A stretch of 64,000 nucleotides of DNA from Roseicella aerolata (GTDB lineage Bacteria > Pseudomonadota > Alphaproteobacteria > Acetobacterales > Acetobacteraceae). Positions within the stretch are counted from its first letter, which is position 1; the number at the start of each line of letters is the position of its first letter. This document shows, one piece after another, positions 17,597 to 26,961 of the stretch. The notes beneath the pieces are model-generated. The model had not been told where the DNA came from, searched no databases, and saw only the letters and a list, made by a program, of their open reading frames with translations. A program made the position numbers and the translations under genes. Location of the stretch: contig NZ_JAJAQI010000001.1 of assembly GCF_020523605.1 (NCBI RefSeq), forward strand, positions 186,001-250,000, given 5' to 3'.

Positions 17597-20500
17597 ATGT
17601 CCCATTTCCTCGACCGCCTTTCCTTCTTCAAGCGCCATGTGGAGGGCTTCTCCGGCGACCATGGCCGCGTCACCAACGAGCCGCGCGGCTGGGAGGACAG
17701 CTACCGTCAGCGCTGGGCGCATGACCGTGTCGTGCGCTCCACCCACGGGGTGAACTGCACCGGCTCCTGCTCCTGGAAGATCTACGTCAAGGGCGGCGTG
17801 GTGACCTGGGAAACGCAGCAGACCGACTATCCGCGCACGCGGCCCGGCCTGCCGAACCACGAGCCGCGCGGCTGCGCCCGCGGCGCCAGCTACAGCTGGT
17901 ACCTCTACAGCGCGAACCGGGTGAAGCACCCGATGATGCGCAAGCGCCTGCTGAAGCTGTGGCGCGCCGCGCGGGCCGAGCATGCCGACCCGGTCGAGGC
18001 CTGGGCCAGCATCCAGTCCGATGAGCTGAAGCGCCGCGAATACCAGAAGGTGCGCGGCCTCGGCGGCTTCGTGCGCGTGTCCTGGGAGGAGGCGGAGGAG
18101 CTGATCGCCGCCGCCAATGTCCACACCGCCAAGAAGCACGGGCCGGACCGGATCATCGGTTTCAGCCCGATCCCGGCCATGTCCATGGTCAGCTACGCCG
18201 CGGGCAGCCGCTACCTGTCGCTGATCGGCGGCGTCTGCATGTCTTTCTACGACTGGTACTGCGACCTGCCCCCGTCCTCCCCCCAGACCTGGGGCGAGCA
18301 GACGGACGTGCCGGAGAGCGCGGACTGGTACAATGCCGGCTTCCTGATGATGTGGGGCTCCAACGTGCCGCAGACGCGCACGCCGGACGCCCATTTCATG
18401 ACCGAGGCGCGCTACCGCGGCGCCAAGACCGTGGTGGTGACGCCGGACTATTCCGAGGCGAGCAAATTCGCCGACCTCTGGCTGCACCCGAAACAGGGCA
18501 CCGACGCGGCGCTGGCCATGTCCATGGGTCATGTGATCCTGAGCGAGTGGCACGCGCAGGGGAAGGGCGACTACTTCCTCGATTACTGCCGGCGCTACAC
18601 CGACATGCCGATGCTGGTGCTGCTGGAGGAGAAGGACGGCCGCCTGGTCGCGGGCCGGCAGCTCCGCGCCGCCGATCTGGACGGCGGCCTGGGCGAGGCG
18701 AACAACCCGGACTGGAAGACGGTCGCGGTGGATGACGCGACCGGCCGGCTCTACGCGCCGACCGGCTCCATCGGCTTCCGCTGGGGCGAGCAGGGCAAGT
18801 GGAACCTCGAGGGCCGCGACAGCCGCACGCTGGAGGTAACCACCCCGCGCCTGTCGCTGCTGGGCGAGGAGGAGGCCGAGGTCGGCTTCCCCTATTTCGG
18901 CGGCCGCGCCCCGGAATTCTTCAACCCGACCAGCCATGAGGAGGTGATCGACCGCTCCGTGCCGGTGCGGCGCGTGACGCTGGCCGATGGCACCACCCGC
19001 CTGGTCGCCACCGTCTACGACCTGTTCCTGGCGAATTACGGCGTGGCGCGCGACGGCAGCACCGATTTCGACGCCGACGCTCCCTACACCCCGGCCTGGG
19101 CGGAGAAGGTCTGCGGCGTGCGCCGCGGCGACATCATCGCCACGGCACGGGAATTCGCCGCCAATGCCGACAAGACCCATGGCAAGTCCATGGTCATCCT
19201 CGGCGCCGCGGTGAACCACTGGTACCATGGCGACATGATCTACCGCGGCATCATCAATCTGCTGGTGATGTGTGGCTGCATCGGCCAGTCCGGCGGTGGC
19301 TGGAGCCATTACGTGGGCCAGGAGAAGCTGCGCCCGCAGACCGGCTGGGTGCCGCTGGCCTTCGCCACCGACTGGTCGCGCCCGCCGCGGCAGATGAACA
19401 GCACCAGCTTCTTCTACGCCCATACCGGCCAGTACCGGTACGAGACCCTGGGCGTGGAGGGGCTGCTGTCGCCGACCGCGCCGAAGTCGCTCGAGGGTTC
19501 GCTGATCGACTTCAACGTCCGCGCCGAGCGCATGGGCTGGCTGCCCTCCGCGCCGCAGCTCGAGCAGAACCCGCTGCGCCTGGCCGCGGCGGCGAAGGCG
19601 GCGGGCGTCGCGCCGGCCGACTATGTGGCGCAGGGATTGCAGGACGGCGCGCTGCGGATGTCCTGCGAGGATCCGGAGAACCCGGCCAACTGGCCGCGCA
19701 ACCTGTTCATCTGGCGCTCCAACCTGCTGGGATCCTCGGGCAAGGGGCACGAGTACTTCCTCAAGCACCTGCTCGGCACCACCAACGGCGTGCAGGGCAA
19801 GGACCTGGGCGAGGAAGGCAAGGCGAAGCCTTCCGAGATCACCTGGCGCGACGCGCCGGAGGGCAAGCTCGACCTGCTGGTCACGCTCGACTTCCGGATG
19901 AGCACGACCTGCGTGCATTCCGACATCGTGCTGCCGACCGCCACCTGGTACGAGAAGCACGACCTCAACACCTCGGACATGCACCCCTTCATCCACCCGC
20001 TCTCGGCGGCCGTGGACCCGGCCTGGGAGGCGAAGACCGACTGGGCGATCTTCAAGGGGATCGCGCGGAAATTCTCCGAGCTCTGCCCGGACCATCTGGG
20101 CGTCGAGCAGGACGTGGTGCTGAACCCGCTGATGCACGACACGGCGCAGGAACTGGCCCAAGGGCTGGTCCGTGACTGGAAGCGCGGCGAATGCGCACCT
20201 GTGCCCGGCAAGACCATGCCGGCGGTTGCCGTCGTGGAGCGCGACTACCCGCGCACCTATGCCCGCTTCACCGCGCTCGGCCCGCTGCTCGACAAGCTCG
20301 GCAATGGCGGCAAGGGCATCGGCTGGAAGACCGGGCATGAGGTGGAGTTCCTCGCCGGCCTGAACGGCACCGTCGCCGTGCCGGGCGTGGAGGGCAAGCG
20401 GCCACGGATCGAGAGCGACATCGACGCGGCGGAGGTAATCCTGTCGCTGGCGCCGGAGACCAACGGCCATGTTGCGGTGAAGGCGTGGGAGGCGCTGTCG

Positions 20501-21319
20501 AAGAATACCGGCCGCGACCATACCCATCTCGCGCGCGGCAAGGAGCATGAGACGATCCGCTTCCGCGACGTGCAGGCGCAGCCGCGCAAGATCATCTCCT
20601 CCCCCACCTGGTCGGGGATCGAGAGCGAGGAGGTCTGCTACAACGCCGGCTACACCAATGTGCATGAGCTGATCCCCTGGCGGACCCTCTCGGGCCGGCA
20701 GCAGCTGTACCAGGACCATGAGTGGATGCTGGCCTTCGGCGAGGCGCTCTGCGTCTACAAGCCGCCGGTGGACCTGAAGGCGCATATGGCGATGGTGGGG
20801 GCGAAGCCGAACGGCAATGCCGAGATCGCGCTGAACTTCATCACGCCGCACCAGAAATGGGGCATCCACTCCACCTACTCGGACAACCTCATCATGCTGA
20901 CGCTGAACCGCGGCGGCCCGGTGGTGTGGCTGAGCGAGGTGGACGCGAAGAAGGCCGGGATCGAGGACAATGACTGGATCGAGGCCTTCAACCTGAACGG
21001 CGCGCTGACCGCGCGCGCGGTGGTCAGCCAGCGCGTGCCGGAAGGCATGGTGATGATGTACCACGCCCAGGAAAAGATCGTGAACACACCGGGCAGCGAG
21101 GTCATGCTGACCCGCGGCGGCATCCACAACAGCGTCACCCGCACCACGCCGAAGCCGACGCACATGATCGGCGGCTACGCGCAGCTCTCCTACGGCTTCA
21201 ACTACCACGGCACCATCGGCACCAACCGCGACGAGTTCGTGGTGGTCCGCAAGATGGCCAAGGTGGACTGGATGGAAGAGCCCGCCGCGCCCGAGGCGCC
21301 GGCCGTGGCCGCGGAATAA
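17597..21319 (+). CDS. narG: Respiratory nitrate reductase alpha subunit
   Basis: Molybdenum bis-MGD subunit of membrane-bound nitrate reductase, facing the cytoplasm, reducing nitrate to nitrite. The 1240-residue protein starts with the FS0 cluster motif H-x3-C-x3-C (THGVNCTGSCSW) plus a distal Cys in RGCARG near residue 95. The Mo-ligand region is YDWYCDLPPSSPQTWGEQTDVPES, and SNVPQTRTPDAHF follows. There is no twin-arginine signal, as expected for cytoplasmic-facing NarG. GGAGGAG precedes the ATG. It forms the narGHJI operon with 12-bp or shorter gaps downstream. Confidence 0.98.
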   Translation: MSHFLDRLSFFKRHVEGFSGDHGRVTNEPRGWEDSYRQRWAHDRVVRSTHGVNCTGSCSWKIYVKGGVVTWETQQTDYPRTRPGLPNHEPRGCARGASYSWYLYSANRVKHPMMRKRLLKLWRAARAEHADPVEAWASIQSDELKRREYQKVRGLGGFVRVSWEEAEELIAAANVHTAKKHGPDRIIGFSPIPAMSMVSYAAGSRYLSLIGGVCMSFYDWYCDLPPSSPQTWGEQTDVPESADWYNAGFLMMWGSNVPQTRTPDAHFMTEARYRGAKTVVVTPDYSEASKFADLWLHPKQGTDAALAMSMGHVILSEWHAQGKGDYFLDYCRRYTDMPMLVLLEEKDGRLVAGRQLRAADLDGGLGEANNPDWKTVAVDDATGRLYAPTGSIGFRWGEQGKWNLEGRDSRTLEVTTPRLSLLGEEEAEVGFPYFGGRAPEFFNPTSHEEVIDRSVPVRRVTLADGTTRLVATVYDLFLANYGVARDGSTDFDADAPYTPAWAEKVCGVRRGDIIATAREFAANADKTHGKSMVILGAAVNHWYHGDMIYRGIINLLVMCGCIGQSGGGWSHYVGQEKLRPQTGWVPLAFATDWSRPPRQMNSTSFFYAHTGQYRYETLGVEGLLSPTAPKSLEGSLIDFNVRAERMGWLPSAPQLEQNPLRLAAAAKAAGVAPADYVAQGLQDGALRMSCEDPENPANWPRNLFIWRSNLLGSSGKGHEYFLKHLLGTTNGVQGKDLGEEGKAKPSEITWRDAPEGKLDLLVTLDFRMSTTCVHSDIVLPTATWYEKHDLNTSDMHPFIHPLSAAVDPAWEAKTDWAIFKGIARKFSELCPDHLGVEQDVVLNPLMHDTAQELAQGLVRDWKRGECAPVPGKTMPAVAVVERDYPRTYARFTALGPLLDKLGNGGKGIGWKTGHEVEFLAGLNGTVAVPGVEGKRPRIESDIDAAEVILSLAPETNGHVAVKAWEALSKNTGRDHTHLARGKEHETIRFRDVQAQPRKIISSPTWSGIESEEVCYNAGYTNVHELIPWRTLSGRQQLYQDHEWMLAFGEALCVYKPPVDLKAHMAMVGAKPNGNAEIALNFITPHQKWGIHSTYSDNLIMLTLNRGGPVVWLSEVDAKKAGIEDNDWIEAFNLNGALTARAVVSQRVPEGMVMMYHAQEKIVNTPGSEVMLTRGGIHNSVTRTTPKPTHMIGGYAQLSYGFNYHGTIGTNRDEFVVVRKMAKVDWMEEPAAPEAPAVAAE

Positions 21320-21331
21320 GGAGACAGGACG

Positions 21332-22954
21332 ATGAAGGTCCGCGCCCAGATCGCAATGGTGCTCAACCTCGACAAGTGCATCGGCTGCCACACCTGCTCC
21401 GTCACCTGCAAGCAGGTCTGGACCAGCCGGGAAGGCGTCGAATACGCCTGGTTCAACAATGTCGAGACCAAGCCCGGCATCGGCTACCCCAAGGACTGGG
21501 AGAACCAGGACAAGTGGAAGGGTGGCTGGAAGCGCAAGCGCAACGGCAAGCTGGAGCCGCGCATCGGCAACCGGCTGCGGGTGCTGGCGAACATCTTCGC
21601 CAACCCCGACATGCCGCAGATCGACGACTACTACGAGCCCTTCACCTTCGACTACGCGCACCTGCACAATGCGCCCGAATCGAAGGCGATGCCGACCGCG
21701 CGCCCCGTCTCGCTGATCACCGGCGAGAGAATGGAGAAGATCGAGTGGGGGCCGAACTGGGAGGAGATCCTGGGCGGTGAATTCTCGAAGCGCTCCAAGG
21801 ACCGCAACTTCGACAAGGTCCAGAAGGACATCTACGGTCAGTTCGAACAGACCTTCATGATGTACCTGCCGAGGCTGTGCGAGCACTGCCTCAACCCGGC
21901 CTGCGTCGCCGCCTGCCCCTCGGGCTCGATCTACAAGCGGGAGGAGGACGGCATCGTCCTGGTGGACCAGGACAAGTGCCGCGGCTGGCGCATGTGCGTC
22001 TCGGCCTGCCCGTACAAGAAGATCTACTACAACTGGCAGTCCGGCAAGGCGGAGAAGTGCACTTTCTGCTTCCCGCGCATCGAGGCGGGCGAGCCCACCC
22101 TCTGCTCCGAGACCTGCGTCGGCCGCATCCGCTATCTCGGCGTCATGCTCTACGACGCCGACCGGATCGAGGCGGCGGCCAGCACGGAGAACGAGCAACA
22201 GCTCTACCGGGAGCAGCTCGACGTCTTCCTCGACCCCTCCGATCCGGAGGTGATCGCGGCCGCGCGGCGCGACGGCGTCCCGGAACTGTGGCTGGAGGCC
22301 GCCCGCAGGTCGCCGGTCTACAAGATGGCGATCGAATGGGGCGTCGCCTTCCCGCTGCACCCGGAATACCGCACCCTGCCCATGGTCTGGTACGTGCCGC
22401 CGCTCTCGCCGGTGCAGGCGGCGCATGAGGCCGGGCATGTCGGCTGGGATGGCGCGCTGCCGGATGTCAACGCGCTCCGCATCCCGGTGAAGTACCTGGC
22501 CAACCTGCTCACCGCGGGCGCGGAGGCGCCGGTGGTGCTCGCGCTGCAGCGCATGATGGCCATGCGCATGCACATGCGCGCCCGCACGGTGGAGAACCGG
22601 ATGGACGCGGATGTCCTCAGGCAGGTCGGCCTTTCGGTCGAGCAGGTCGAGGAGATGTACAAGGTGATGGCGCTGGCGGATTACGAGGACCGCTTCGTCA
22701 TCCCCTCCACGCACCGCGAATATGCCGAGAACACCTTCGATCTGAAGTCCTCCTGCGGCTTCAGCTTCGGCAATGGCTGCTCCACCAGCGGCTCCGCCGG
22801 CGCAAACCTCTTCTCCACCAAGAAGGCCTCGGCCGGGCACCAGGCACCGCGCGTGGAGTTCCGCCACGTGCCCGCCCGGCCGGAGCCGGCGAAGGCCAGC
22901 CGCCCCGCCGTGCCGCCGCCCACCGCGGCGCCGCGCGAGGCGGAGGAGGTCTGA
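21332..22954 (+). CDS. narH: Respiratory nitrate reductase beta subunit
   Basis: Iron-sulfur electron-transfer subunit linking NarI to NarG. The 540 residues hold the four Cys groups: CIGCHTCSVTC near residue 16, CEHCLNPACVAACP near 184, CRGWRMCVSACP near 217 (Trp replacing a Cys, the hallmark of the [3Fe-4S] site) and CTFCFPRIEAGEPTLCSETC near 244. The C-terminus has a Pro/Ala-rich tail longer than usual. AAGGAGA lies before the ATG. Confidence 0.98.
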   Translation: MKVRAQIAMVLNLDKCIGCHTCSVTCKQVWTSREGVEYAWFNNVETKPGIGYPKDWENQDKWKGGWKRKRNGKLEPRIGNRLRVLANIFANPDMPQIDDYYEPFTFDYAHLHNAPESKAMPTARPVSLITGERMEKIEWGPNWEEILGGEFSKRSKDRNFDKVQKDIYGQFEQTFMMYLPRLCEHCLNPACVAACPSGSIYKREEDGIVLVDQDKCRGWRMCVSACPYKKIYYNWQSGKAEKCTFCFPRIEAGEPTLCSETCVGRIRYLGVMLYDADRIEAAASTENEQQLYREQLDVFLDPSDPEVIAAARRDGVPELWLEAARRSPVYKMAIEWGVAFPLHPEYRTLPMVWYVPPLSPVQAAHEAGHVGWDGALPDVNALRIPVKYLANLLTAGAEAPVVLALQRMMAMRMHMRARTVENRMDADVLRQVGLSVEQVEEMYKVMALADYEDRFVIPSTHREYAENTFDLKSSCGFSFGNGCSTSGSAGANLFSTKKASAGHQAPRVEFRHVPARPEPAKASRPAVPPPTAAPREAEEV

Positions 22955-22956
22955 GC

Positions 22957-23679
22957 ATGCGCCCCTCCCTCCGCGCCCTCGCCGCCCTGCTCTCCTACCC
23001 CACGGCGGAGATGCAGGACGCGCTGCCCGAATTGCAGGCGGCACTTGCGGCGGATGCCGCGCTGGCCCCGGCCCTCCCGGGGCTCCAGGCCCTCATCGCC
23101 CATCTCGCGGGCGACGACCTGCTCGATCTCGAGGAGGAGCATGTCGCCCTCTTCGATCGCACGCGGAGCCTCTCGCTCAACCTGTTCGAGCATGTGCACG
23201 GGGACAGCCGCGAGCGCGGCCCCGCGATGGTGGAGCTGAACGGCATCTATGCCGAGGCGGGGCTCGAGCCCGCCGCCGGCGAGCTGCCGGACTATCTGCC
23301 GATGCTGCTCGAATATGCGGCGGTCGAGCCGGCGCGCGGCGCCGAGCTTCTGGCCAATGCCGGCCCGGTGCTGGACCTGCTGCATGGCCGGCTCTCGGCC
23401 CGGCAGGCGCCGCAGGCCGCGGTGCTGCATGCCGCGCTGCTGGTGGCCGGCCAGCCGCTCGGCCAGGTGCCCGCGACGGCCGAGCCGGAGCAGACGCCGG
23501 AGCAGCTCGATGCCGCCTGGGCGGAGGCGCCGGTCGTCTTCGGCCCCGGTGGCGACCCGGCGGCCGATTGCGGCGTGGATGCGCTGGCCGCCAAGCTCCG
23601 CGCCGCCCGCCGCAACCCCAACCCCATGCCCCCGCAGCGGCCCGTGATCCGTCACGTCGCCGCCGCCAGCCAAGGCTGA
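22957..23679 (+). CDS. narJ: Nitrate reductase molybdenum cofactor assembly chaperone
   Basis: Private chaperone of NarG needed for cofactor insertion; it is not part of the final enzyme. The 240-residue helical protein has the NarJ/TorD-type motif LEEEHVALFDRTRSLSLNLFEHVHGDSRERGPAMVELNGIYAEAGL and ELPDYLPMLLEYAA. The start ATG is 2 bp after the narH stop, with GGAGGAGG inside the narH end as ribosome binding site. Confidence 0.96.
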   Translation: MRPSLRALAALLSYPTAEMQDALPELQAALAADAALAPALPGLQALIAHLAGDDLLDLEEEHVALFDRTRSLSLNLFEHVHGDSRERGPAMVELNGIYAEAGLEPAAGELPDYLPMLLEYAAVEPARGAELLANAGPVLDLLHGRLSARQAPQAAVLHAALLVAGQPLGQVPATAEPEQTPEQLDAAWAEAPVVFGPGGDPAADCGVDALAAKLRAARRNPNPMPPQRPVIRHVAAASQG

Positions 23680-23685
23680 ACCGCC

Positions 23686-24396
23686 ATGTCCGACTATCTC
23701 CACATCCTGGCCTTCGGCATCTATCCCTATATCGCCGTCGCCATCCTCCTGCTCGGCAGCCTGGTCCGCTTCGAGCGGGAGCAGTATTCCTGGCGCAGCG
23801 GCTCCTCCCAGCTGCTGCGGACGCGCCAGCTCCGCATCGGCAGCAACCTCTTCCATGTCGGCATCCTGTTCCTGCTGGCCGGCCACACCATCGGCCTGCT
23901 GACGCCGCATGCGGTCTATGAGCTGGTGATCACCGCGCCGCAGAAGCAGATGCTGGCCATCGTCTCGGGCGGCATCGCCGGCACGGTCTGCTTCGTCGGC
24001 CTGACCATGCTGCTGCACCGGCGGCTGTTCGATGCGCGCATCCGCGCCACCTCCTCCACCGCGGACATCGCCATCCTGGCGCTGCTCTGGGTGCAGCTCG
24101 TGCTCGGCCTTGCCACGCTGCCCTTCTCGCTCGGCCACCGCGACGGCCAGGTGATGATGCAGCTCTCGCACTGGGCGCAGCACATCGTCACCTTCCAGCC
24201 CGGCGCCGCCAGCTACCTCGTCGGCGTGGACTGGGTGTTCAAGGCGCATATCCTGCTGGGCATCACCCTCTTCGTCGCCTTCCCCTTCTCGCGCCTCGTC
24301 CATATCTGGTCGGCGCCGCTCGGCTATGTCGTGCGCCCCTACCAGCTGGTGCGCCGGCGCGGCGCGGCGCGGCCCATCGCGGGGTCCGTGCGGTGA
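23686..24396 (+). CDS. narI: Respiratory nitrate reductase gamma subunit (cytochrome b)
   Basis: Di-haem b membrane anchor that oxidises quinol. The 236 residues form about five transmembrane segments (FGIYPYIAVAILLLGSLVRF; LFHVGILFLLAGHTIGLL; ILALLWVQLVLGLATLPF; HILLGITLFVAFPFSRLVHIW). Candidate haem-ligand histidines lie in NLFHVGILFLLAGH and in AHILLG/SRLVHIW, as in E. coli NarI. It starts 6 bp after narJ and overlaps the next gene by GTGA. Confidence 0.97.
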   Translation: MSDYLHILAFGIYPYIAVAILLLGSLVRFEREQYSWRSGSSQLLRTRQLRIGSNLFHVGILFLLAGHTIGLLTPHAVYELVITAPQKQMLAIVSGGIAGTVCFVGLTMLLHRRLFDARIRATSSTADIAILALLWVQLVLGLATLPFSLGHRDGQVMMQLSHWAQHIVTFQPGAASYLVGVDWVFKAHILLGITLFVAFPFSRLVHIWSAPLGYVVRPYQLVRRRGAARPIAGSVR

Positions 24397-25145
24397 TCCG
24401 CGTCGACAACGTCGAGATCCCGGAGGCGGCGGTCGCCGCGGAGATGCAGCACCATCCCGCGGCGACGCGGGATGGGGCCTGGCACGCCGCCGCGCAGTCT
24501 CTCGTCATCCGCCAGCTCCTGCTGGCGGAGGCAGCCCGCAAGGGCCATGACACGGAGGCGGAGGAGGCCGCCGTCTCCGCCCTGGTCACCGCCGAGGTGC
24601 AGGTGCCGGAGGCCGACGAGGCCACCTGCCGCCGCTGGTTCGAGGCGAACCGTGCCCGCCTGCGCAGCCCGGAAGCCTGGCAGGCCCGCCACATCCTGCT
24701 CGCCGCCGATCCCGAGGACCCCGCGGCGCGCGCGGCGGCCGAGGCGGAGGCCACCGCGATGATCGCCGAGCTGCGGGCCGACCCGGCGCGCTTCCCGGCT
24801 CTCGCGGCGCGCTCCGCCTGCCCCTCGGGGCAGGAGGGCGGCGATCTCGGCCTGATCGAGCCCGGCACCACCGTGCCGGAATTCGAGGCCGCGCTGCGCG
24901 CCCTCTCGCCGGGCGCGCTGCATCCGGTGCCGGTCGCCACCCGCTACGGCCTGCATGTGCTGCAGCTGCTGCGGCACGAGCCGGGGCGCGACCTGCCCTT
25001 CGAGGCGGTGCGGGAGCGGATCGCGGCCTGGCTGCGGGAGGCGAGCTTCCGCACCGCGGTGCGGCAGTACATCCAGGTTCTCGCCGGCCGCGCGCGGATC
25101 GAGGGCTTCACCCTCGCCGCGGCGGAAGGGCCGCTGGTGCAGTAG
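24393..25145 (+). CDS. Parvulin-type peptidyl-prolyl isomerase in the nar operon
   Basis: PpiC/NifM-like isomerase of 250 aa, with no signal peptide, so probably cytoplasmic. The parvulin core runs from ARHILLAADPEDPAARAAAEAE to GGDLGLIEPGTTVPEFEAALRALSPG and PVATRYGLHVLQLL. Start is GTG overlapping the narI stop (GTGA), so translation is coupled. Parvulins occur after narI in several denitrifiers, where a role in nitrate reductase maturation is proposed; the N-terminal 95 residues form the helical domain found in NifM-like proteins. Confidence 0.9.
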   Translation: MIRVDNVEIPEAAVAAEMQHHPAATRDGAWHAAAQSLVIRQLLLAEAARKGHDTEAEEAAVSALVTAEVQVPEADEATCRRWFEANRARLRSPEAWQARHILLAADPEDPAARAAAEAEATAMIAELRADPARFPALAARSACPSGQEGGDLGLIEPGTTVPEFEAALRALSPGALHPVPVATRYGLHVLQLLRHEPGRDLPFEAVRERIAAWLREASFRTAVRQYIQVLAGRARIEGFTLAAAEGPLVQ

Positions 25146-25147
25146 CC

Positions 25148-25657
25148 ATGGCCGAGGCTCTCGCCCGGGTGGCGCCGCTCCAGCGGGCGCTGCTGCGCGA
25201 CCCCATCGCCTTCCTCTCGGCCGAGCATGCGCGGCAGACCGTGCTGCTCGGCCATCTGGAGCGCGTGGCGCGCGCGCCACTGGCCCGGGCCGCGCCGGTC
25301 CTCGCCGCGATGCTGCTCGACTGGATGACCTCCGAACTGCCGACCCACATCGCCGATGAGGAGCGCTCGCTCTACCCGCTGCTCACGGCGCATGACACGG
25401 CGGGCGTGCTGGCCCGGCTGCAGGCGCAGCACCGGGGCGACAAGGCGGCGATCCCGGCGGTGGTCGCGGGGCTGCGGCGGGCGGCGGCGGGCGAGCCGCC
25501 GACACCGGATTTCGCCGCGGCCGCGCTCGCCTTCGCCGCCGGCCACCGGCGCCACCTGGCGCTGGAGGAGGCCGCGGTGACGCCGCTCGCCCGCCGCGTC
25601 CTCACCGAAGAGGCCCTGGCCGCGCTGGCCGATGAGATGGCCCGGCGCCGGTCCTGA
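25148..25657 (+). CDS. Hemerythrin HHE-domain protein
   Basis: Four-helix di-iron cation-binding protein of 169 aa. The metal-ligand pattern is readable: SAEHARQTVLLGHLE, LPTHIADEERSLYPLL, LQAQHRGD and AAGHRRHLALEEAAVTPLA (His-x3-Glu type). Hemerythrin-like proteins bind O2 or NO, or repair nitrosylated iron centres; its place inside a nar operon favours a role in NO/nitrosative stress (inference). It follows the parvulin gene by 2 bp. Confidence 0.9.
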   Translation: MAEALARVAPLQRALLRDPIAFLSAEHARQTVLLGHLERVARAPLARAAPVLAAMLLDWMTSELPTHIADEERSLYPLLTAHDTAGVLARLQAQHRGDKAAIPAVVAGLRRAAAGEPPTPDFAAAALAFAAGHRRHLALEEAAVTPLARRVLTEEALAALADEMARRRS

Positions 25658-25670
25658 AGGAAAAGCCGAG

Positions 25671-26927
25671 ATGCCCGATGGTACGCTGATCTCCGCCCCG
25701 CTCGCCTGCTGCGACACGGCACCGGGGCTGCTGCCGCTCGCCGCGGCGCGGGAGCGCCTGCTGCGCGCGGCGGTGCCGGTCGTGGGGGAGGAGGCATTGC
25801 CGCCGGGAATGGCGCTCGGGCGCGTCCTCGCCGCCGCGCCGCGCGCCGCGCTCTCCCTGCCGCCCTTCGACCAGTCGGCGATGGATGGCTACGCCCTGCA
25901 TGCGGCCGATCTGGCGCCGGGCGCCGCGCCCCGGGTCGCGCGCCGCATCACGGCGGGCGAGGCCGCCGGCCCGGCGATCGGCGCGGGGGAGGCGGTGCGG
26001 GTCCTGACCGGGGCGGCCCTGCCGCCCGGCGCCGCCGCGGTGGTGATGGAGGAGCATGTCGCGCTGCGGGACGGGCGCGTCTCGGCCCGCCGCCTGCCCC
26101 GGCCCGGCGCCAATATCCGCCGCCGGGGCGAGGACCTGGCCGAGGGCGACATCCTGCTCGCCCCCGGCATGCGGCTCGATGCCCGGCATGTCGCGCTGCT
26201 GGCCGCGGCGGGGGTCGGCACGGTCGCGGTGCGCCGGCAGGTCCGGGTCGCACTGCTGTCCAACGGCAATGAGCTCGGCACGGCCATCCGCGACAGCAAC
26301 CGGCCGATGCTGGCGGCGCTGCTGGCACGGCCGGAGGTCACGCTGACCGATCTCGGCGTGCTGCCGGACGACCCGGAGGCGCTGGCCGCGGCGCTGCGCG
26401 GGGCGGCGGTGGGCCATGACCTGATCCTCGCCTCCGGCGGCATCTCGGGCAGCGATGCGGACCACCTGCCGGGCGCGCTGCGCGCGGCGGGCGGGGAGGC
26501 CGCGGTGCTGAAGCTCGCCCTCAAGCCCGGCAAGCCGCTGGCGCATGGCCGCATCGGCGGCGCGCTCTGCCTCTTCCTGCCGGGCAACCCGCTGGCGGCG
26601 CTGGTCGGCATGCTCACCCTCGGCCGGCCCCTGCTGGCGCGCCTGGCCGGCTTGGCGACGGAGATGGGGCCGGCGCCCCTCGCCGCGGTCGCCGCCGCGG
26701 GCTTCAGCCGCAAGCCGGGGCGGGAGGAATTCCTGCCCGCCCGCATCATCGACCAGGACGGTTTCGGGCTGCCGCTGCTGGAGCCGTCGGGACCCTTCGG
26801 CTCTGCCCGCCTCACGCCGCTCGCGGCGGCGGACGGGCTGCTCTGGCTGCCGGCCGCGACGGAGCGCGTCGCGCCCGGCGACATGCTGCGCTTCCACCCC
26901 TTCGCCGCCAGCTTCGGCCTGGCCTGA
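25671..26927 (+). CDS. moeA: Molybdopterin molybdenumtransferase MoeA
   Basis: Inserts molybdate into adenylylated molybdopterin, a step needed for the NarG cofactor. The 418-residue protein shows PPFDQSAMDGYAL near residue 65, GAALPPGAAAVVMEEHV, VRVALLSNGNELG (domain III entry), ASGGISGSDADHL and LALKPGKPLAHGRIGG with LPGNPLAALV. The start at 25671 is set by GAAGGAAAAG. An operon-specific MoeA inside a nitrate reductase cluster suggests dedicated cofactor supply. Confidence 0.96.
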   Translation: MPDGTLISAPLACCDTAPGLLPLAAARERLLRAAVPVVGEEALPPGMALGRVLAAAPRAALSLPPFDQSAMDGYALHAADLAPGAAPRVARRITAGEAAGPAIGAGEAVRVLTGAALPPGAAAVVMEEHVALRDGRVSARRLPRPGANIRRRGEDLAEGDILLAPGMRLDARHVALLAAAGVGTVAVRRQVRVALLSNGNELGTAIRDSNRPMLAALLARPEVTLTDLGVLPDDPEALAAALRGAAVGHDLILASGGISGSDADHLPGALRAAGGEAAVLKLALKPGKPLAHGRIGGALCLFLPGNPLAALVGMLTLGRPLLARLAGLATEMGPAPLAAVAAAGFSRKPGREEFLPARIIDQDGFGLPLLEPSGPFGSARLTPLAAADGLLWLPAATERVAPGDMLRFHPFAASFGLA

Positions 26928-26961
26928 GCCGGCCGGCCCGACAGGAAAGGCTCCCCCTGCC

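Noticed and set aside
17348-23044. 1898-residue - strand reading frame opposite narGHJ
   Set aside because: Long antisense frames are expected at this GC content; narGHJI on the other strand has full family motifs.
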